From assembly GCF_020921035.1 (NCBI RefSeq), contig NC_063155.1, forward strand, positions 7,797,001 to 7,861,000: 64,000 nucleotides of DNA, in the 5' to 3' direction. The notes under the pieces were generated by a model that saw nothing but the letters and a program-made list of their open reading frames with translations, was not told the origin of the DNA and ran no database searches. This document shows positions 34,347 to 45,378 of this stretch, one piece after another. Positions within the stretch are counted from its first letter, which is position 1, and every line of letters starts with the position of its first letter. Origin of the DNA: Rhodamnia argentea. Lineage: Eukaryota; Streptophyta; Magnoliopsida; Myrtales; Myrtaceae. The translations under genes and the position numbers were made by a program.

Positions 34347-37300
34347 CTGTGTCCAAGCTAACTGGTTTAGCATCCTCTACAAGTATCTCAACCACAGTTC
34401 CACTCTGATCAGCCTGACATAAAAAAAGGAGCTATGTTGGTGCTGAAGAAATTAGCCAGCATGCAATACAAAATCTCTATTTATTATTGAAGGTAATAAA
34501 TAATGTTAGTATCTTTGCTTCAAATATTCTAATAAAATATGCAGGATAGGTAAGTTTTTCTTCAGTTTTCAAAAGAAGCCACTTTCCAGTCAGGAATGCT
34601 AAACGGAACAAATAACTTTTCAATAGATTAGCCATGGGACAACTGAAACCAATTAAAACACTCAAAACACCTTAAAAGAAGAACCCAATTAACATTCCAA
34701 CTCATTGTTTTTCCCATCTTCTCCTTTCTGAAGATTCACACTTTGGCTTTCTAGCAAAAAAAGGTTGCCTTACTGAAATCTCTACTTCTAACCAATAATT
34801 CCTGTAGGTGCTCAGTACTATCTGTACTGACCTGGATCACAGGAAGAAAGAAGTACATGCAAATTAAACAGGTTAACCAAATTCTAGATATAGACACTTA
34901 CTTCAATCTCATTCATCAACTTCATGGCCTCAATGATGCATACAACCTGACCCTTTTGAACCTTGTCTCCAACCTGAGGAACAAGAAGAAAACATGATAT
35001 TGGAAAAGCCAGTTAAGGAACACTCCACTTGGGGAATGATATAGTCAGATCTCCTTTGGTAAACCCAAAGGTCCTAAAAGGTTGATTCTTAATCTATTGT
35101 CCTTAAAGAAGTTGATCACATCCTGATAATTGCCCCACGACGTATGTTGACTTCAGGGTATGGTATGATCACGCTTCTGAGATCAAGTACTCAAAAGCAC
35201 TACACTTAAAGATCGAGCACTGAATAAAACTTGAGGAACTGTAAGCATAGACATACAAGAAAATCGGATGAAGTCCACCATTGGCACATAAGAAAGAAAC
35301 TGGATTGAATTTGCATAGCAACACACAAAAGCCAAAACTGTATGCTAATATGTAATTTGGGTTTTAGTCTTTTTAAGATGACTCATGGTTTCTGCTGTCT
35401 AAAGGCAGTTCGCATTTCTGCAAAATCTTCATGACCATATATCATCACATAATGAAAAAGAAGATCTGGAGTGCTTCCTATTCCAAATCCAAGTTGATGT
35501 AGAAAAGGAGGCTACCGTCCAACTTGAGATTGATCGTCTGGGAAGTCGTATAAAAGAACATGTAGATGTACACCCATACTCATTTATCAGAAACTATTCT
35601 TAATCTTTCAAATGCAGAAGCATGCACAACCAACTTCTAAAATGCATTGTGTTTCATCCCTCTCTTCTCCCATAATGTATGACTTGGGGCAAGTTGTATG
35701 CTTATATCAGAATATGCAGGAGCTGCATAAACATATGGCCACAAAGATTGAACGATGCGGGAGTTTACCTTGACAAAAGGTGGTGAGCTGTCGCGACCTA
35801 AAAATCATGTTTAGGTTAATGGATTATCAGGCTAATTTTAATGACTAACTTGATACGGACTCTCCCAAGCCCTACCAAATTGCAACTTTGATTAATTAGA
35901 ATGATTTAAAATTTGGAGTCGCCACTAACCATTTTTGGTAGGTTGGTTAGATACCTAAATAAAATAGCGGGAGAACTATTTTATTCCTACGAACCAGAGA
36001 TTAAGGATTCGGGGATTTGGTTACATTAACTAATTAAAGCTAATGTCCTTTCGGTACCTTAATTCCATGAGATGTCCCAAATCGACGACTCAAGCTTGAT
36101 TGAATTTAGGCTCGAACGAGGTGTTTTTATGTTTTCATTTATTTAGAATGGATGCAATGCACGACATGCAAGACTAACCTATATGCAAAAATTAACTAAT
36201 CAATTAAAGCATGCAAGATGACATGGCATTAATCCGTATATGACGTAAAACGCAAGGCAATCTACTCTAACTATGCATGACATGGATAACGTAGGCGGCA
36301 TAAGAGCGAATACGCAATCAATTAGATTCAACATGCAAGAACCGTATGCGAAGACTATGTGAGATGCAAAAATTGTACGCTTGATGTAGATGGTATGCAA
36401 ATTCTAAAATATATGACTTCAGCATGTGGATTAAAGTGGCTAGCCTAAATGAATGAATCCCGACGTGGTTCTACATGACGTGCGAATGACTTGGTGTAGT
36501 GGCAAAGAGAACACAACATGATGACATGGCAAGCTATGATATATAATTGTGCGAACATGTGATTTTCAGAAATATGATGTATGAATGTGCAAATTTCGAA
36601 AAATATGGTAAATGATGCAATGATATTCAAAAAACATGACATGTTAATACGAGATGATACAAAAATATGCATGAATGACATGAGATACGGCAAGATACGC
36701 AAGATATGAAGTGAGCAGATTTTTTTATTTTGGCAATATAATATGCATGAAACTAAAGATGATTCAAAGATATGCAAGTGATTTTGAAAATGTAGAATGC
36801 AAGATGGGATACTCGAAAATATATGAAGTGAATTTGGCTAGGTAAATGAAATAATGCAAACATAGATATGCATGGAACATGAGATATGTAAAAAAAAAAT
36901 GTAGATATGCAATGAGAGATTTTTTTTTGCAATTTTTTTGTAAATAAGATGAGATATGCATGAAATCACAAAAGATGACAATGAACTGATTTTCATTCCT
37001 TTTCTTTGAATTTTCGGCCAAATTAAGAATATTCTGATTTGATTCTCTTTACCTAAATTTTAAAGATAAACTTAATGAGATAAAGTTTTTAGGAAACCTT
37101 ATCTTCCTAAAGATTTAATCGGACATAGTTTATAAGAAACCATATCTCACTAATTTTTAGGATTTTTTTTAAAGTTTATCAGGAAATTTAAATCAAACAA
37201 GATCCCAATCAATTGCAGAATATCAATCCAATCGGATAATTCAAGATAGCAATCCGGATAAGTCGAAACGAATCAAACCCCATCCTCTTGCATTTTTTCA

Positions 37301-40178
37301 AAAAAGGATATTCATAAATCTAAATTCGGCGTTTTGAAGATAGCAAATCGGATCTAAACGGCGATAGATCAGATTAACTAAATTCCCATCTTTATTAAGT
37401 TGGAGGGTCGTATTCGAACGGCGACGGACAAGTTTATCCAACTTAACATAGATGTTGCCTATTAGGAAATAAATTTCCTAATTTAGATTTAAGGTTTTTT
37501 ATTCTGAAAATATATTCAATAATTCCAATTTCCAAAATTTTGATGAGAATTAGGGTTTTTGATGTGTGAAAATTGCACCTTGAACTCTTTTCCGAAAATT
37601 CAGTGTTAAACCCCAAAATCAGCAAGCAAAACAGCATGGAATTCATACAAAACAGCAATCAAAAGAAGTAAAATACTTACCTTCATGCTCCCACAAATAT
37701 CTGCATGGTTAGTGATCATAGAACTTGCAAAACGAGATCGATGCAGACAAAACAGCACATAAACAGCATAAAACAGCAAGTGAACAGTGGCAAAACAGCA
37801 TGTTTTTCAACGTAGAATATCATCAAAACAAACCCATGAAAGTATAGAGGGATTGCCTTAAATTGAGCCCAAAAAATCCGCACCTTTAAAAGCTGTGAAT
37901 TTGTCTGAAAATCACTTTCAAGCAGTGCTGTCTTTTGATGCAAAAAGCAGGGTAACAGCCTCTATAACAGCAGCAAATTCGTCCTTAAGCTGCGGGAATC
38001 TCCAACACCAAGTGGCAACGAACTCCAAACTGAACAACAGAGCAATAGTAGGGCAGAAAATGCTGCTATAGGTACTAGAACCGCAACAATAGAGTAAAAA
38101 TTGCGTAATAGAACCAAAACCGCAGTGATAGGGTAATAACCGCAGCAACAGGCTCACAACCGCAGCTATAGATGGGAAAACCGCAGTAAAAAGTTCTTGA
38201 AACGCAGCAACAGGGGAGATGGTAAGATTGAGCGACGAGAGGAGCAAGGAGGCGGACAGATGGTGTGACGAATTCGACCAAAGGAGGAAAATCTCGACCG
38301 TAGGGAAACTTTCAACTTCTTTGTTCTCCCTTTCGCTCTGAAAAATTCTGAAAGTATTTCAATCTGTGGAACCCCTAAACCCTAAGCATAACTGTGTATT
38401 TATAGAACAAAGGGTTGCACGCAAGCGTAGGGTTTACCGACGACCGTTCGATTCAAAACTCTTATTAGATATCGATCGTCGGATTGAAAATTTTGACTTT
38501 TGAGGAGTCCTATTTATTAAAAATAGCTAGAATTTTAGTCCAAATGAGGACTCCCACAAGTTGGACCAAAATCCTAGGCTTTTGTGGGCTCATTTTGTCA
38601 TTCCAAACCCAATTGGATCTTAACTAATCAAATAGATAATTAATTTAGGCCTTTTTGCAATTTTAAGAGCTCAAACGGGCTGTTTTAAGTCCAAATTATG
38701 ATAAAAATTCGGCATCCCTCTTGGCCTCATTCGAAATTTTCAAACTAGTCTGGTCCAGCTGCCTATCAAATTAAGCTCAATTGACCCGACATCTGACCCT
38801 AAATGCCATAACATGCTTTTGACTGACGGAAAATAAATGTGCTATGCATGATAAAATTATTTTTGTGAGAACCATTACTAATTCTCATTTTTATGAAGTG
38901 ATAAATGAAAGTTAAAATTTAGGTGTCAACACGCCTGGAGCAGGAGATCGATAAAATGTTCCAGCCATGGGGCATTTGAGTGGCGGATGTGATGGTGTGC
39001 TTGGCTTTGCAGCAGGAGCTGCTGGCATGGAACTAGGGGTTGAAAGAACCGGGTTAGAAGCAGCAGGGGCAAGAACTGGTGTCGCAGGGGGTCCTGGAGG
39101 AAGCATGGCTTGCGGAGAAGGGGGTGGCCCCATATAAATGGAAGCAGCAACAGGCGGCTGCTGGAGAGCATCCTTTTTCCTGATGGTGACCTCACAGTCC
39201 GTCTGCTTTAGTTGCAGCTCAACAACATCTCGTGAATCAACTAACCTGTCAAACAATGTGGTGGATGAACTCTAAAACAAAACAAATGATATTACTTATT
39301 CTTTTCTTGGTTAGGCGATAATCAAACTCAATACAGTCTATTGCTAGGGGGATAGCGGCTTTTGCCAACAGGACAAACCCTTTGTCTTGAAAAATTTCCT
39401 TCATTGTATTAACAGCCACATGAAAAACAGAATACCCAGATAGGTAATAATTTGCTTTCAAGAGCAAAGTAGAGCAAGCTTAAACATACTCAACGAGGTC
39501 CGCCACTTGATTCATGAAAGCTGAAATGGATGATGTGTCAGGCAGGCGAATTTCCTTCTTTGCCGCGTCTGCATCTGTTTCAGTGCCTGCAACAGAAACC
39601 TGCAAATAGAGAAGGTAGCCAAGAAGTGAAGAACTAATCGAGATGTAGCGTGGGCATTATGTACAGAAGACAACTCGATGGGAACCGAGCCATCAGTCAT
39701 TATTTACTACTCAGTGGTGCTTCCCTCATTGGAAAGAGCATTCACTCTTGAAACGAGAGATCGGCATCGACTAGAGTCACTAGACTGCTGCGCAAACTTC
39801 ACAAGTACAGACACCATCAGCACAAAGAAGAGCGGAAATCTAATTTATTCATATTTCCATGCAATCCATCTCCAAATTACGCTTATCTATGATTCGTCCA
39901 CGACCGTGAGCTTTCAAAGGAGACAATCAAATTAGGTCTACAAAACGCAACGTCTGACGAAGACCACATCTGTTCCGGCGCAAGAGCACAGAGTCCGTAC
40001 TGACCCGGAGACTCGAACGAGCAAGCGGCGACGCGCTGAAGAACCCGCGCCCTAGATTCAAGGCCGAGGCCGATCGGAGCTGGTCGGTGCTGCGGCGGCG
40101 GCGGGGGGCCTGGATCGGTGGCGGAGAGGATCCGAGGGAGGCGGAGGGACTGGGGCAGCGGATCGAGAAGGACGCCAT
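34233..40178 (-). CDS. Biotin carboxyl carrier protein of plastid acetyl-CoA carboxylase, interrupted
   Basis: BCCP is the biotinylated subunit of heteromeric acetyl-CoA carboxylase in plastids. Exons on the minus strand: 40178-40005 (transit peptide, MASFSIRC), 39787 or 39784 to about 39711 (boundaries uncertain), 39599-39490, 39245-38932 (LVDSRDVVELQLKQ, a Pro/Ala-rich linker, CPMAGTFYRSPAPG), 35788-35769 (SPPFVK), 34973-34902 (VGDKVQKGQ, then EAMKLMNEIE), 34413-34348 and 34256-34233 (PLFIIEP). The biotin-accepting Lys of AMKLM is present, which excludes the BADC paralogues. A 3143-bp LTR-like element separates PAPG from SPPFVK, a stretch that is contiguous in the biotinyl domain. The bordering GT and AG would not join in frame if spliced, so this copy may be inactive or depend on unusual splicing. 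The exons otherwise look sound. Confidence 0.85.
34313..34342. repeat. (GA)n microsatellite at a BCCP 5' splice site
   Basis: On the gene strand, the donor ACA|GTAAAT of the exon ending at 34348 is followed at once by about 14 CT repeats. Confidence 0.95.
35789..38931 (-). mobile_element. LTR-like element (possible solo LTR or non-autonomous LTR element), fossil
   Basis: On the minus strand it runs from TGTTGACACCTAAA to the inverse of TGTCGCGACCTAAA, so the ends start TG, finish CA and form an imperfect inverted repeat of about 14 bp. A minus-strand TATAAATAC lies near 38396-38404, about 530 bp from the 5' end. No gag, pol or transposase was recognised. The length of 3.14 kb would be long for a solo LTR but is possible; a gag-pol-less LTR element is the alternative. 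A clean target duplication is not visible. Age is uncertain; the well-preserved ends suggest it is not very old. Confidence 0.6.
38050..38220. repeat. Degenerate 'accgcag' repeat within the LTR-like element
   Basis: Units such as 'aaaaccgcagtgataggg', 'taaccgcagcaacagg' and 'caaccgcagctatag' recur about every 20-30 bp. A related 'aaacagca' rich stretch lies at 37625-37805. Confidence 0.6.
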
Positions 40179-41810
40179 GGATGGGAGCAGGGAGGGAGAG
40201 AGCGGTTCTGCTCGCGGAATCTGGCGAGAGAGGATCGAAGGGGGTGGAGATGGTGGGAGCGGATTGGGGAAATGGCAAAGGAGTTTGGACTGAGAAATCG
40301 AAGAGAGAGAGAGAGAGAGCGGCCATATCTGGGGGCGATGCCTGCGAGGTCTCACTCTCTCTCTCTCTCTGTTCGCGCCAACGGTGTCCAACTACCGCAG
40401 ACGATTTCACGCTCATAGCCGTTGGGAATTTTCCTTTTTGCCTATTTATTTATTTATTTTTTTCGTGCGAATTTGTTGAGGACTCAAAACTCTCATTGGA
40501 AACACAAATTTTAACTCGAGCCTTAATTCTGGGCTCAAAACTTTTTTTTTTTATCTCATAAAAAAGACACGGACTTTTAACTAGGGTCCGTGTTCTCGTG
40601 CCAAGACTTTCCTTTTTCGTCTCAATTGAAAAAAAAAATATTGCTAAAGAAGCATCAACTTTCGGTCGATACCTAAACCCGGCTTTCATCAAGTTTCCGC
40701 CAATTATACGTGGAATGACGTGTCAAATGTTTACTGGCATTGTTTGGGAGGAAACTTTGACGGAAGCAAAATATCGGTACACATCAAAAGTTTGTGATTT
40801 TATAGTAGGCGAAAGAAGAGTTTGGGCTACATTTGGGACACGAGCTAAAGTTAATGCTTTTTTATAAGACCAGAAAAACTAGGTTATATTTGGAAAGAGA
40901 GCTAAAGATGGTATTTGTTTAATGAGACTAATAAAAAGTTTGGGCTAGATTTGGGATCTCACGTAGGGTATGTTTGTTGCATAGAATTATTTGAAGAATA
41001 TTTTTTTAAAAAAAATGATATCTTTAATCACTTACAAAATTGAATGAATGCAAAATATTTTCATCACCCATGAAAAAAATTAAATATAAAATATTATCGA
41101 TAATGAAAATAATTTCTATTAACTAACTTTTCTAAGTGAAATAACCAATCATTTTTTGGATAAATGCACCCTTAAAATCAGTGTCTTTTTTCATGGGAAT
41201 ATTCTCGTGAAACCTCTGCATGGAAATATGAAGTTTTTCTGTGGAGTCGTGCTCTGTGAATCCTCTGCATTATTAACCAAATATTATTTTGACAAAAAAA
41301 AAAAAAAACCAAATAATGCTACCGGTTTTGAAAAATTTGAAATTATATCTTTGGAAGTAGGAAAATTTTTTATTTTATGTATTTTTTTTCTTTCTAGTAA
41401 ATCTTCTAGAATATACTCTAGGGTATATAAATACTCCCATAAGCTTAATGGAAATAAATTATGATTTCCGATTCAATATCTTGCTTATATGATTCCAAAT
41501 CTTCCAAAATCGATAGCATAATATTTGGTTGATACAAGGAGAAATCAAATGGAGAATCGGTTCCAAAGACACTCACGGCATCATTTTGGCGCATGATGTG
41601 GAGAATCGATTCCAAAGCAGAGAAGTTCAAATTAAGAGGAGACATAAGGAGAAATCAAAGACACATCTCTTGGATTCCAAAGGGATTATGAAACGCGAAG
41701 CAATCGTTCTCGCAGCTTTGTTCATCAGTTCTATCCGTCGTTCACCACCATGGGAGATCACAGAAGCCCAGGAGATTGATTGCTCGAACGCCAGCACGGT
41801 ATAGTCACAG
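40179..41810. other. BCCP promoter and spacer to UGT copy 2
   Basis: The BCCP leader contains GA and CT runs (40300-40370). Beyond it, 40750-40975 has loosely repeated phrases ('gtttgggcta.atttggga'), and 41530-41660 has repeated 'ggagaatcg.ttccaaag'. No gene is seen. Confidence 0.4.
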
Positions 41811-43445
41811 TCATGGACCAGCTTCCGAGCAGCGCTTCAGCTGTTCGACGAAATGACGGACGTTTGTGGAAGACGACCCCCCTTCGGAAACGCTCCTTTT
41901 GGCCATTCCTCGGAGCATCTCTGCGTTCTCCTTTATTTGCGCATCGGAGAGGAGCCGTTCTAGCTGTGCTTGTATCTTGTGCCGGGAGACCACGATCTCC
42001 GCCTCCCCTGCCTCCAATTCCAGCCCCACCTTCAGCGTGTCGCATATGTAGCTCCGGTTATAGAACTGGTCCGCGAAGTAGGGCCAGCAAAGGAAGGGCA
42101 CGCCACTGCTTATGCCCTCCATGGTCGAGTTCCAGCCGCAGTGCGTGACGAAGCAAGAAACCGAAGGATGGGCGAGGACCTTCTCCTGCGGCGCCCACGA
42201 GACTATTTTCGCTCTGTCCGATACCCTCTCCGAGAACCCATCTGGGTATCTGATCTCGTCCTCGTTCGTGAAGTCAGACCTCACCACCCACAAGAATGGA
42301 CGCCCCGAGAGCTCGAGCCCCAGGGCCAGTTCTTCGAATTGGTTTTGGCTGAAAGCCGCTATGCTTCCGAAGGCTGCGTATATGACTGACTTGGGAGGTT
42401 GCAGGTCGAGCCAGTTCAGGCAGGTGAGGTCCTCTGCCCAAAAGCTTCCCAAGCCATCGGCAGAGGTTAGTGGGCCAACAGGTAGTAGTTCGGGTATCAA
42501 GACGCAAGTGGCGCGATCGAGCTCGTAGAATGAGTTGCAGAGGAGCCAGTTCGAGATTCGGACAGTTCTGTTCACAGTCATGCAGTATCCGAATATGATA
42601 GCCTGCCGTAGTTGGTCGCCGGGGCAGCGCCATAACAAATCCGTGGCTTTCACGGCGGGAAGTTCCGGGGAGAGCTGGATCGCCGTGTCCTTGGAAGCAG
42701 ATCCTACAGAGAAATCTGGTGAGGACTTCATTTTCAAGTATGCTTCCTTGAAATTTGCTTTCAACTTTGCCTTTGTTGGTGACCAGTCGTTACATCTGCG
42801 TTTTCCTAAGGTGGTTGTGATTTTAACTGTTCCAAATGTGTGCTTGTATATACTTGAAACGGGTGGTTGAAAGCAGAATACCCGGAAAATCGCATGCTCG
42901 AAGGACGGATTCGTCGCGATATCCTCATCGAGGATAAAGCGGGTCGAAAGATACGTACCGCAGTCGTCGATCATGCCGGCCTCGGTGAGACGTGGGATGG
43001 AGAGCGATAAGACCAGGCCTGGTACAGCAGTAGGCCAGAACATAGCCCTCTTGATCCCCATGCTATTGGCGACCTCGAAAGCCCATCCGATGGTTGCGTC
43101 GGCTACGACGCAGGTGACCCTTTCGTCCCGAGACGAATTCATCTCCCTCAACAACTCCTGGAAATGACGGGACATGACCTTCGCCCTCGTCTCGGCAACT
43201 TCCTCTTTGTCCCCCATGTCCTTGACCTCTTCCATTCCTTCCAGCACGGTTGCTCTCTCGATCTCGCCCCAACAACAACAATCCCCGTCCCCCGACGCTT
43301 GGAGCATTCGAGCATGGACTGACGCCGTGCTCACAAACGTCACCCTGATCCCTTGACGAGCGATCTGACACGACAGCTTCAGGAGAGGCCCCACGTGGCC
43401 TTGCGCCGGGAAGGCTATCGCTACGACGTGCGGCCACCTCTCCAT
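41811..43445 (-). CDS. UDP-glycosyltransferase, UGT83A1-like, copy 2
   Basis: Two exons on the minus strand, 43445-42959 and 42703-41811, joined through a split Gly codon at the same site as copy 1, giving 459 aa. Visible features are the catalytic His in FPAQGHVGP, Asp in VVADATIGW, and a PSPG box from WAPQEKVLAHPS through THCGWNS to FADQ, followed by the UGT83-type FYNRSYICD. The start at MERWPHV matches the paralogue; the frame stays open 80 codons further upstream but that part has no family counterpart. Unusually, the 255-nt intron (42958-42704) is a multiple of three and stop-free, so an unspliced transcript would encode a 544-aa form with an 85-residue insert. Donor (GTACGT) and acceptor (TTTCTCTGTAG) are strong, so the spliced form is expected to dominate. 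Confidence 0.92.
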   Translation of the reverse strand: MERWPHVVAIAFPAQGHVGPLLKLSCQIARQGIRVTFVSTASVHARMLQASGDGDCCCWGEIERATVLEGMEEVKDMGDKEEVAETRAKVMSRHFQELLREMNSSRDERVTCVVADATIGWAFEVANSMGIKRAMFWPTAVPGLVLSLSIPRLTEAGMIDDCGTYLSTRFILDEDIATNPSFEHAIFRVFCFQPPVSSIYKHTFGTVKITTTLGKRRCNDWSPTKAKLKANFKEAYLKMKSSPDFSVGSASKDTAIQLSPELPAVKATDLLWRCPGDQLRQAIIFGYCMTVNRTVRISNWLLCNSFYELDRATCVLIPELLPVGPLTSADGLGSFWAEDLTCLNWLDLQPPKSVIYAAFGSIAAFSQNQFEELALGLELSGRPFLWVVRSDFTNEDEIRYPDGFSERVSDRAKIVSWAPQEKVLAHPSVSCFVTHCGWNSTMEGISSGVPFLCWPYFADQFYNRSYICDTLKVGLELEAGEAEIVVSRHKIQAQLERLLSDAQIKENAEMLRGMAKRSVSEGGSSSTNVRHFVEQLKRCSEAGP

Positions 43446-43739
43446 ACTTTCCAATGCCGCCGATGAACAACAGCCTTGTGCGTCTGCGGCGTGCGTGGGG
43501 GGGTGTGTGGGAATAAGTAGTAGTACTACTACTACTACTCCGCATGCATATCTGAACTGGTTTTTCCTTTGGTTTTTCTGTCTGTCTCCTTCTTGCAGAT
43601 AAACATAGGCATGGCCGGAAGAAAATGACCTTACGGATGAATGGGCCATGAAAATTAGACTGACAAGAATAATCAAGAAATCCAAGATCCCGATGATCAG
43701 CTTATGAGCATGGACTCCATCTTTCTTATTGAACCTGTG
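43446..43739 (-). promoter_or_regulatory. UGT copy 2 upstream region
   Basis: Contains a (GTA)n-like run (gtagtactactactactac) near 43518-43539 on the plus strand and a stretch related to that upstream of UGT copy 1 (acaaggc.g..gttc.tcggcgg). No core promoter element is assigned. Confidence 0.4.
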
Positions 43740-44403
43740 AATTTTTGTGAAAAAAGTCCAGAAAATTTTAAATCTGTTTTGAATTTTACAATCGAGTCCT
43801 AAATCTTTTCAAATTTTACCAATTGAGTCATATATCTTTTCACGTTTTATCAATTGAGTCATTCAGCCAATTTGATTAAAAATCACCGATATGAACGCAG
43901 GCCGTCTTATGTGACACGATCGGCTGACGTGGATAAATTTTAACAATATCTTATTTTTTTTCATATTTTTTCTTTCTCTTCTTTTTTTTTTTTTTTTACT
44001 TTTGTGTGATGTGGTTAGGGAGGGCCACAATCCTCGACTATCCCATCACATGGTGAGGCTAGCTAGGTCCGTGGCCTCAAAGAAGAGAACAGGTGAGGGT
44101 GTTGCCATCCTCACCCATGGCCGACGAGGGCCTGGCAACCCTCACCTAGTGGCTAGGTCCTTGCTAGCCACAATAAAGAAAAAAGCAAAGAAAAAAAATA
44201 AAATAGTTAAAAAAATCCACGTAAGAGACAACCGTGTTATGTAGGACGGCCAACGTCCACATTAGTGATTTTCGATCAAAATTGGCTTGATAGACTTAAT
44301 TGGCAAGACATGAAAATATTTGGGACTCAATTGACAAAATCAAAATGTTTGCAACCGAATTAGTACAATTGTAATAAGTTTGGAACTTTTTATACAATTT
44401 TCC
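43740..44403. repeat. Fold-back MITE M1 (copy e), nearly complete
   Basis: The left arm has three 'caattgagtcatatatctttt' type units, and the right arm has their inverse (actcaattgacaaaatc and relatives). The core carries 'ggctgacgtggataaatttt', a GC-rich palindromic centre (ggtgagggttgcc, ggcaaccctcacc) and 'aaatccacgtaag'. It is the best example of the family in this window. Confidence 0.75.
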
Positions 44404-45115
44404 CGTAAAATGTTCTACTTTGTTAACTCCACATTTTGCTTTCTTATTCATCAAAGTAATGAAGAAATTACCAAATCGCTCTCCGGGGAAAGCAAAGTGG
44501 GAGATATCGACTTCCATATTGTTCCAAACATGTCACTACCTAGCCCCAGTCATCATCACCGTCACACCAACGACCTTGAAAGAGGTTGATGGTAAAGTTG
44601 GTCTGTCTTCGACACACAACATTGATATGTCATATGACAACGACCATTATAAATATATTCATTTGTCTGTCTATTTCGGACCAAATTTACCTTTGAGGTG
44701 GATCACCATTTTTGAGCTGGGGTTTTTGGTCCGATCAATGGGTCCTTGCAATACTTGCTTCTTGATCTTATTATACTAGTACTTTCTCATCGATATAACT
44801 CTAGTTTGTCAGAAAAGTGGTGATATCGCGGACAGGACTCGGGGTCGGATCCGTAGTCTGTGCCTGACTCATCGCCCTTTTCCGTCCCTTGCTCGAGTTC
44901 GAATTGGGCCGAGGCAAGCTTCTTAACTACACGTCTTCTCCCATTACTCTACTTTTCTAAATGTATTACTGCTAATGACATGAGATCACAAAAGCATTGT
45001 TAGGTCAAAACTCAAAAGTTGCTCGCTCCCCAAAAAAAAAAAAAACCTGAATTTTTTTTTTCAGTAAAAGGAGAGGATCAGTTGGGTGAGAGACGAAAAT
45101 CCATGAAGAGGCTCC
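44404..45115. other. Spacer, nothing recognised
   Basis: Mixed-composition DNA between the M1 MITE and the RPS19 promoter. No supportable feature. Confidence 0.4.
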
Positions 45116-45290
45116 GAAAGGCCCAACTAGCCCAATTAGTTCCAGGTTGGGCTCGAAATATCGGACGTTGGTGAAGAGCCCGACCCGCTAAAATCAGCCC
45201 GCAAAGCCCGAGCTTTCGGACTCGGGACGTGAATCAGAACCTAAAACCCTAATTCCTCTCTCTCTCTCTCTCTCTCTCTTTTTCTCTCCC
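45116..45290 (+). promoter_or_regulatory. RPS19 promoter: site II motifs, telo-box, CT-rich leader
   Basis: GGCCCA at about 45119, AGCCCA at about 45129 and TGGGCT at 45148-45153 match TCP-bound site II motifs (TGGGCY on either strand). AAACCCTAA at 45244-45252 is a perfect telo-box. A (TC)n run at 45257-45279 follows. Site II plus telo-box is the classic layout of plant ribosomal protein promoters. Confidence 0.75.
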
Positions 45291-45378
45291 GCACACGCTC
45301 AGAAGCAGATCCACGCTCTCTCCTTCGATCTCCGCCGCCGAGCGAACAGAGGGAAGAGGCAAGCGAGCGGAAGCGAAA

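Noticed and set aside
35789-38931. The 3.14 kb segment as an ordinary BCCP intron
   Set aside because: It has TG...CA ends with inverted repeats and a promoter-like TATA, and the border GT and AG would not join the exons in frame. It remains testable with transcripts.
34233-40178. Assignment of the BCCP gene to the biotinless BADC family
   Set aside because: The biotin-accepting EAMKLM motif is present, which BADC proteins lack.
43446-43685. 80-codon in-frame N-terminal extension of UGT copy 2, with a hydrophobic start
   Set aside because: UGT family proteins start at the MExxPHV position, and the paralogue has no matching extension. The extension includes low-complexity Val/Thr runs from a (GTA)n tract.
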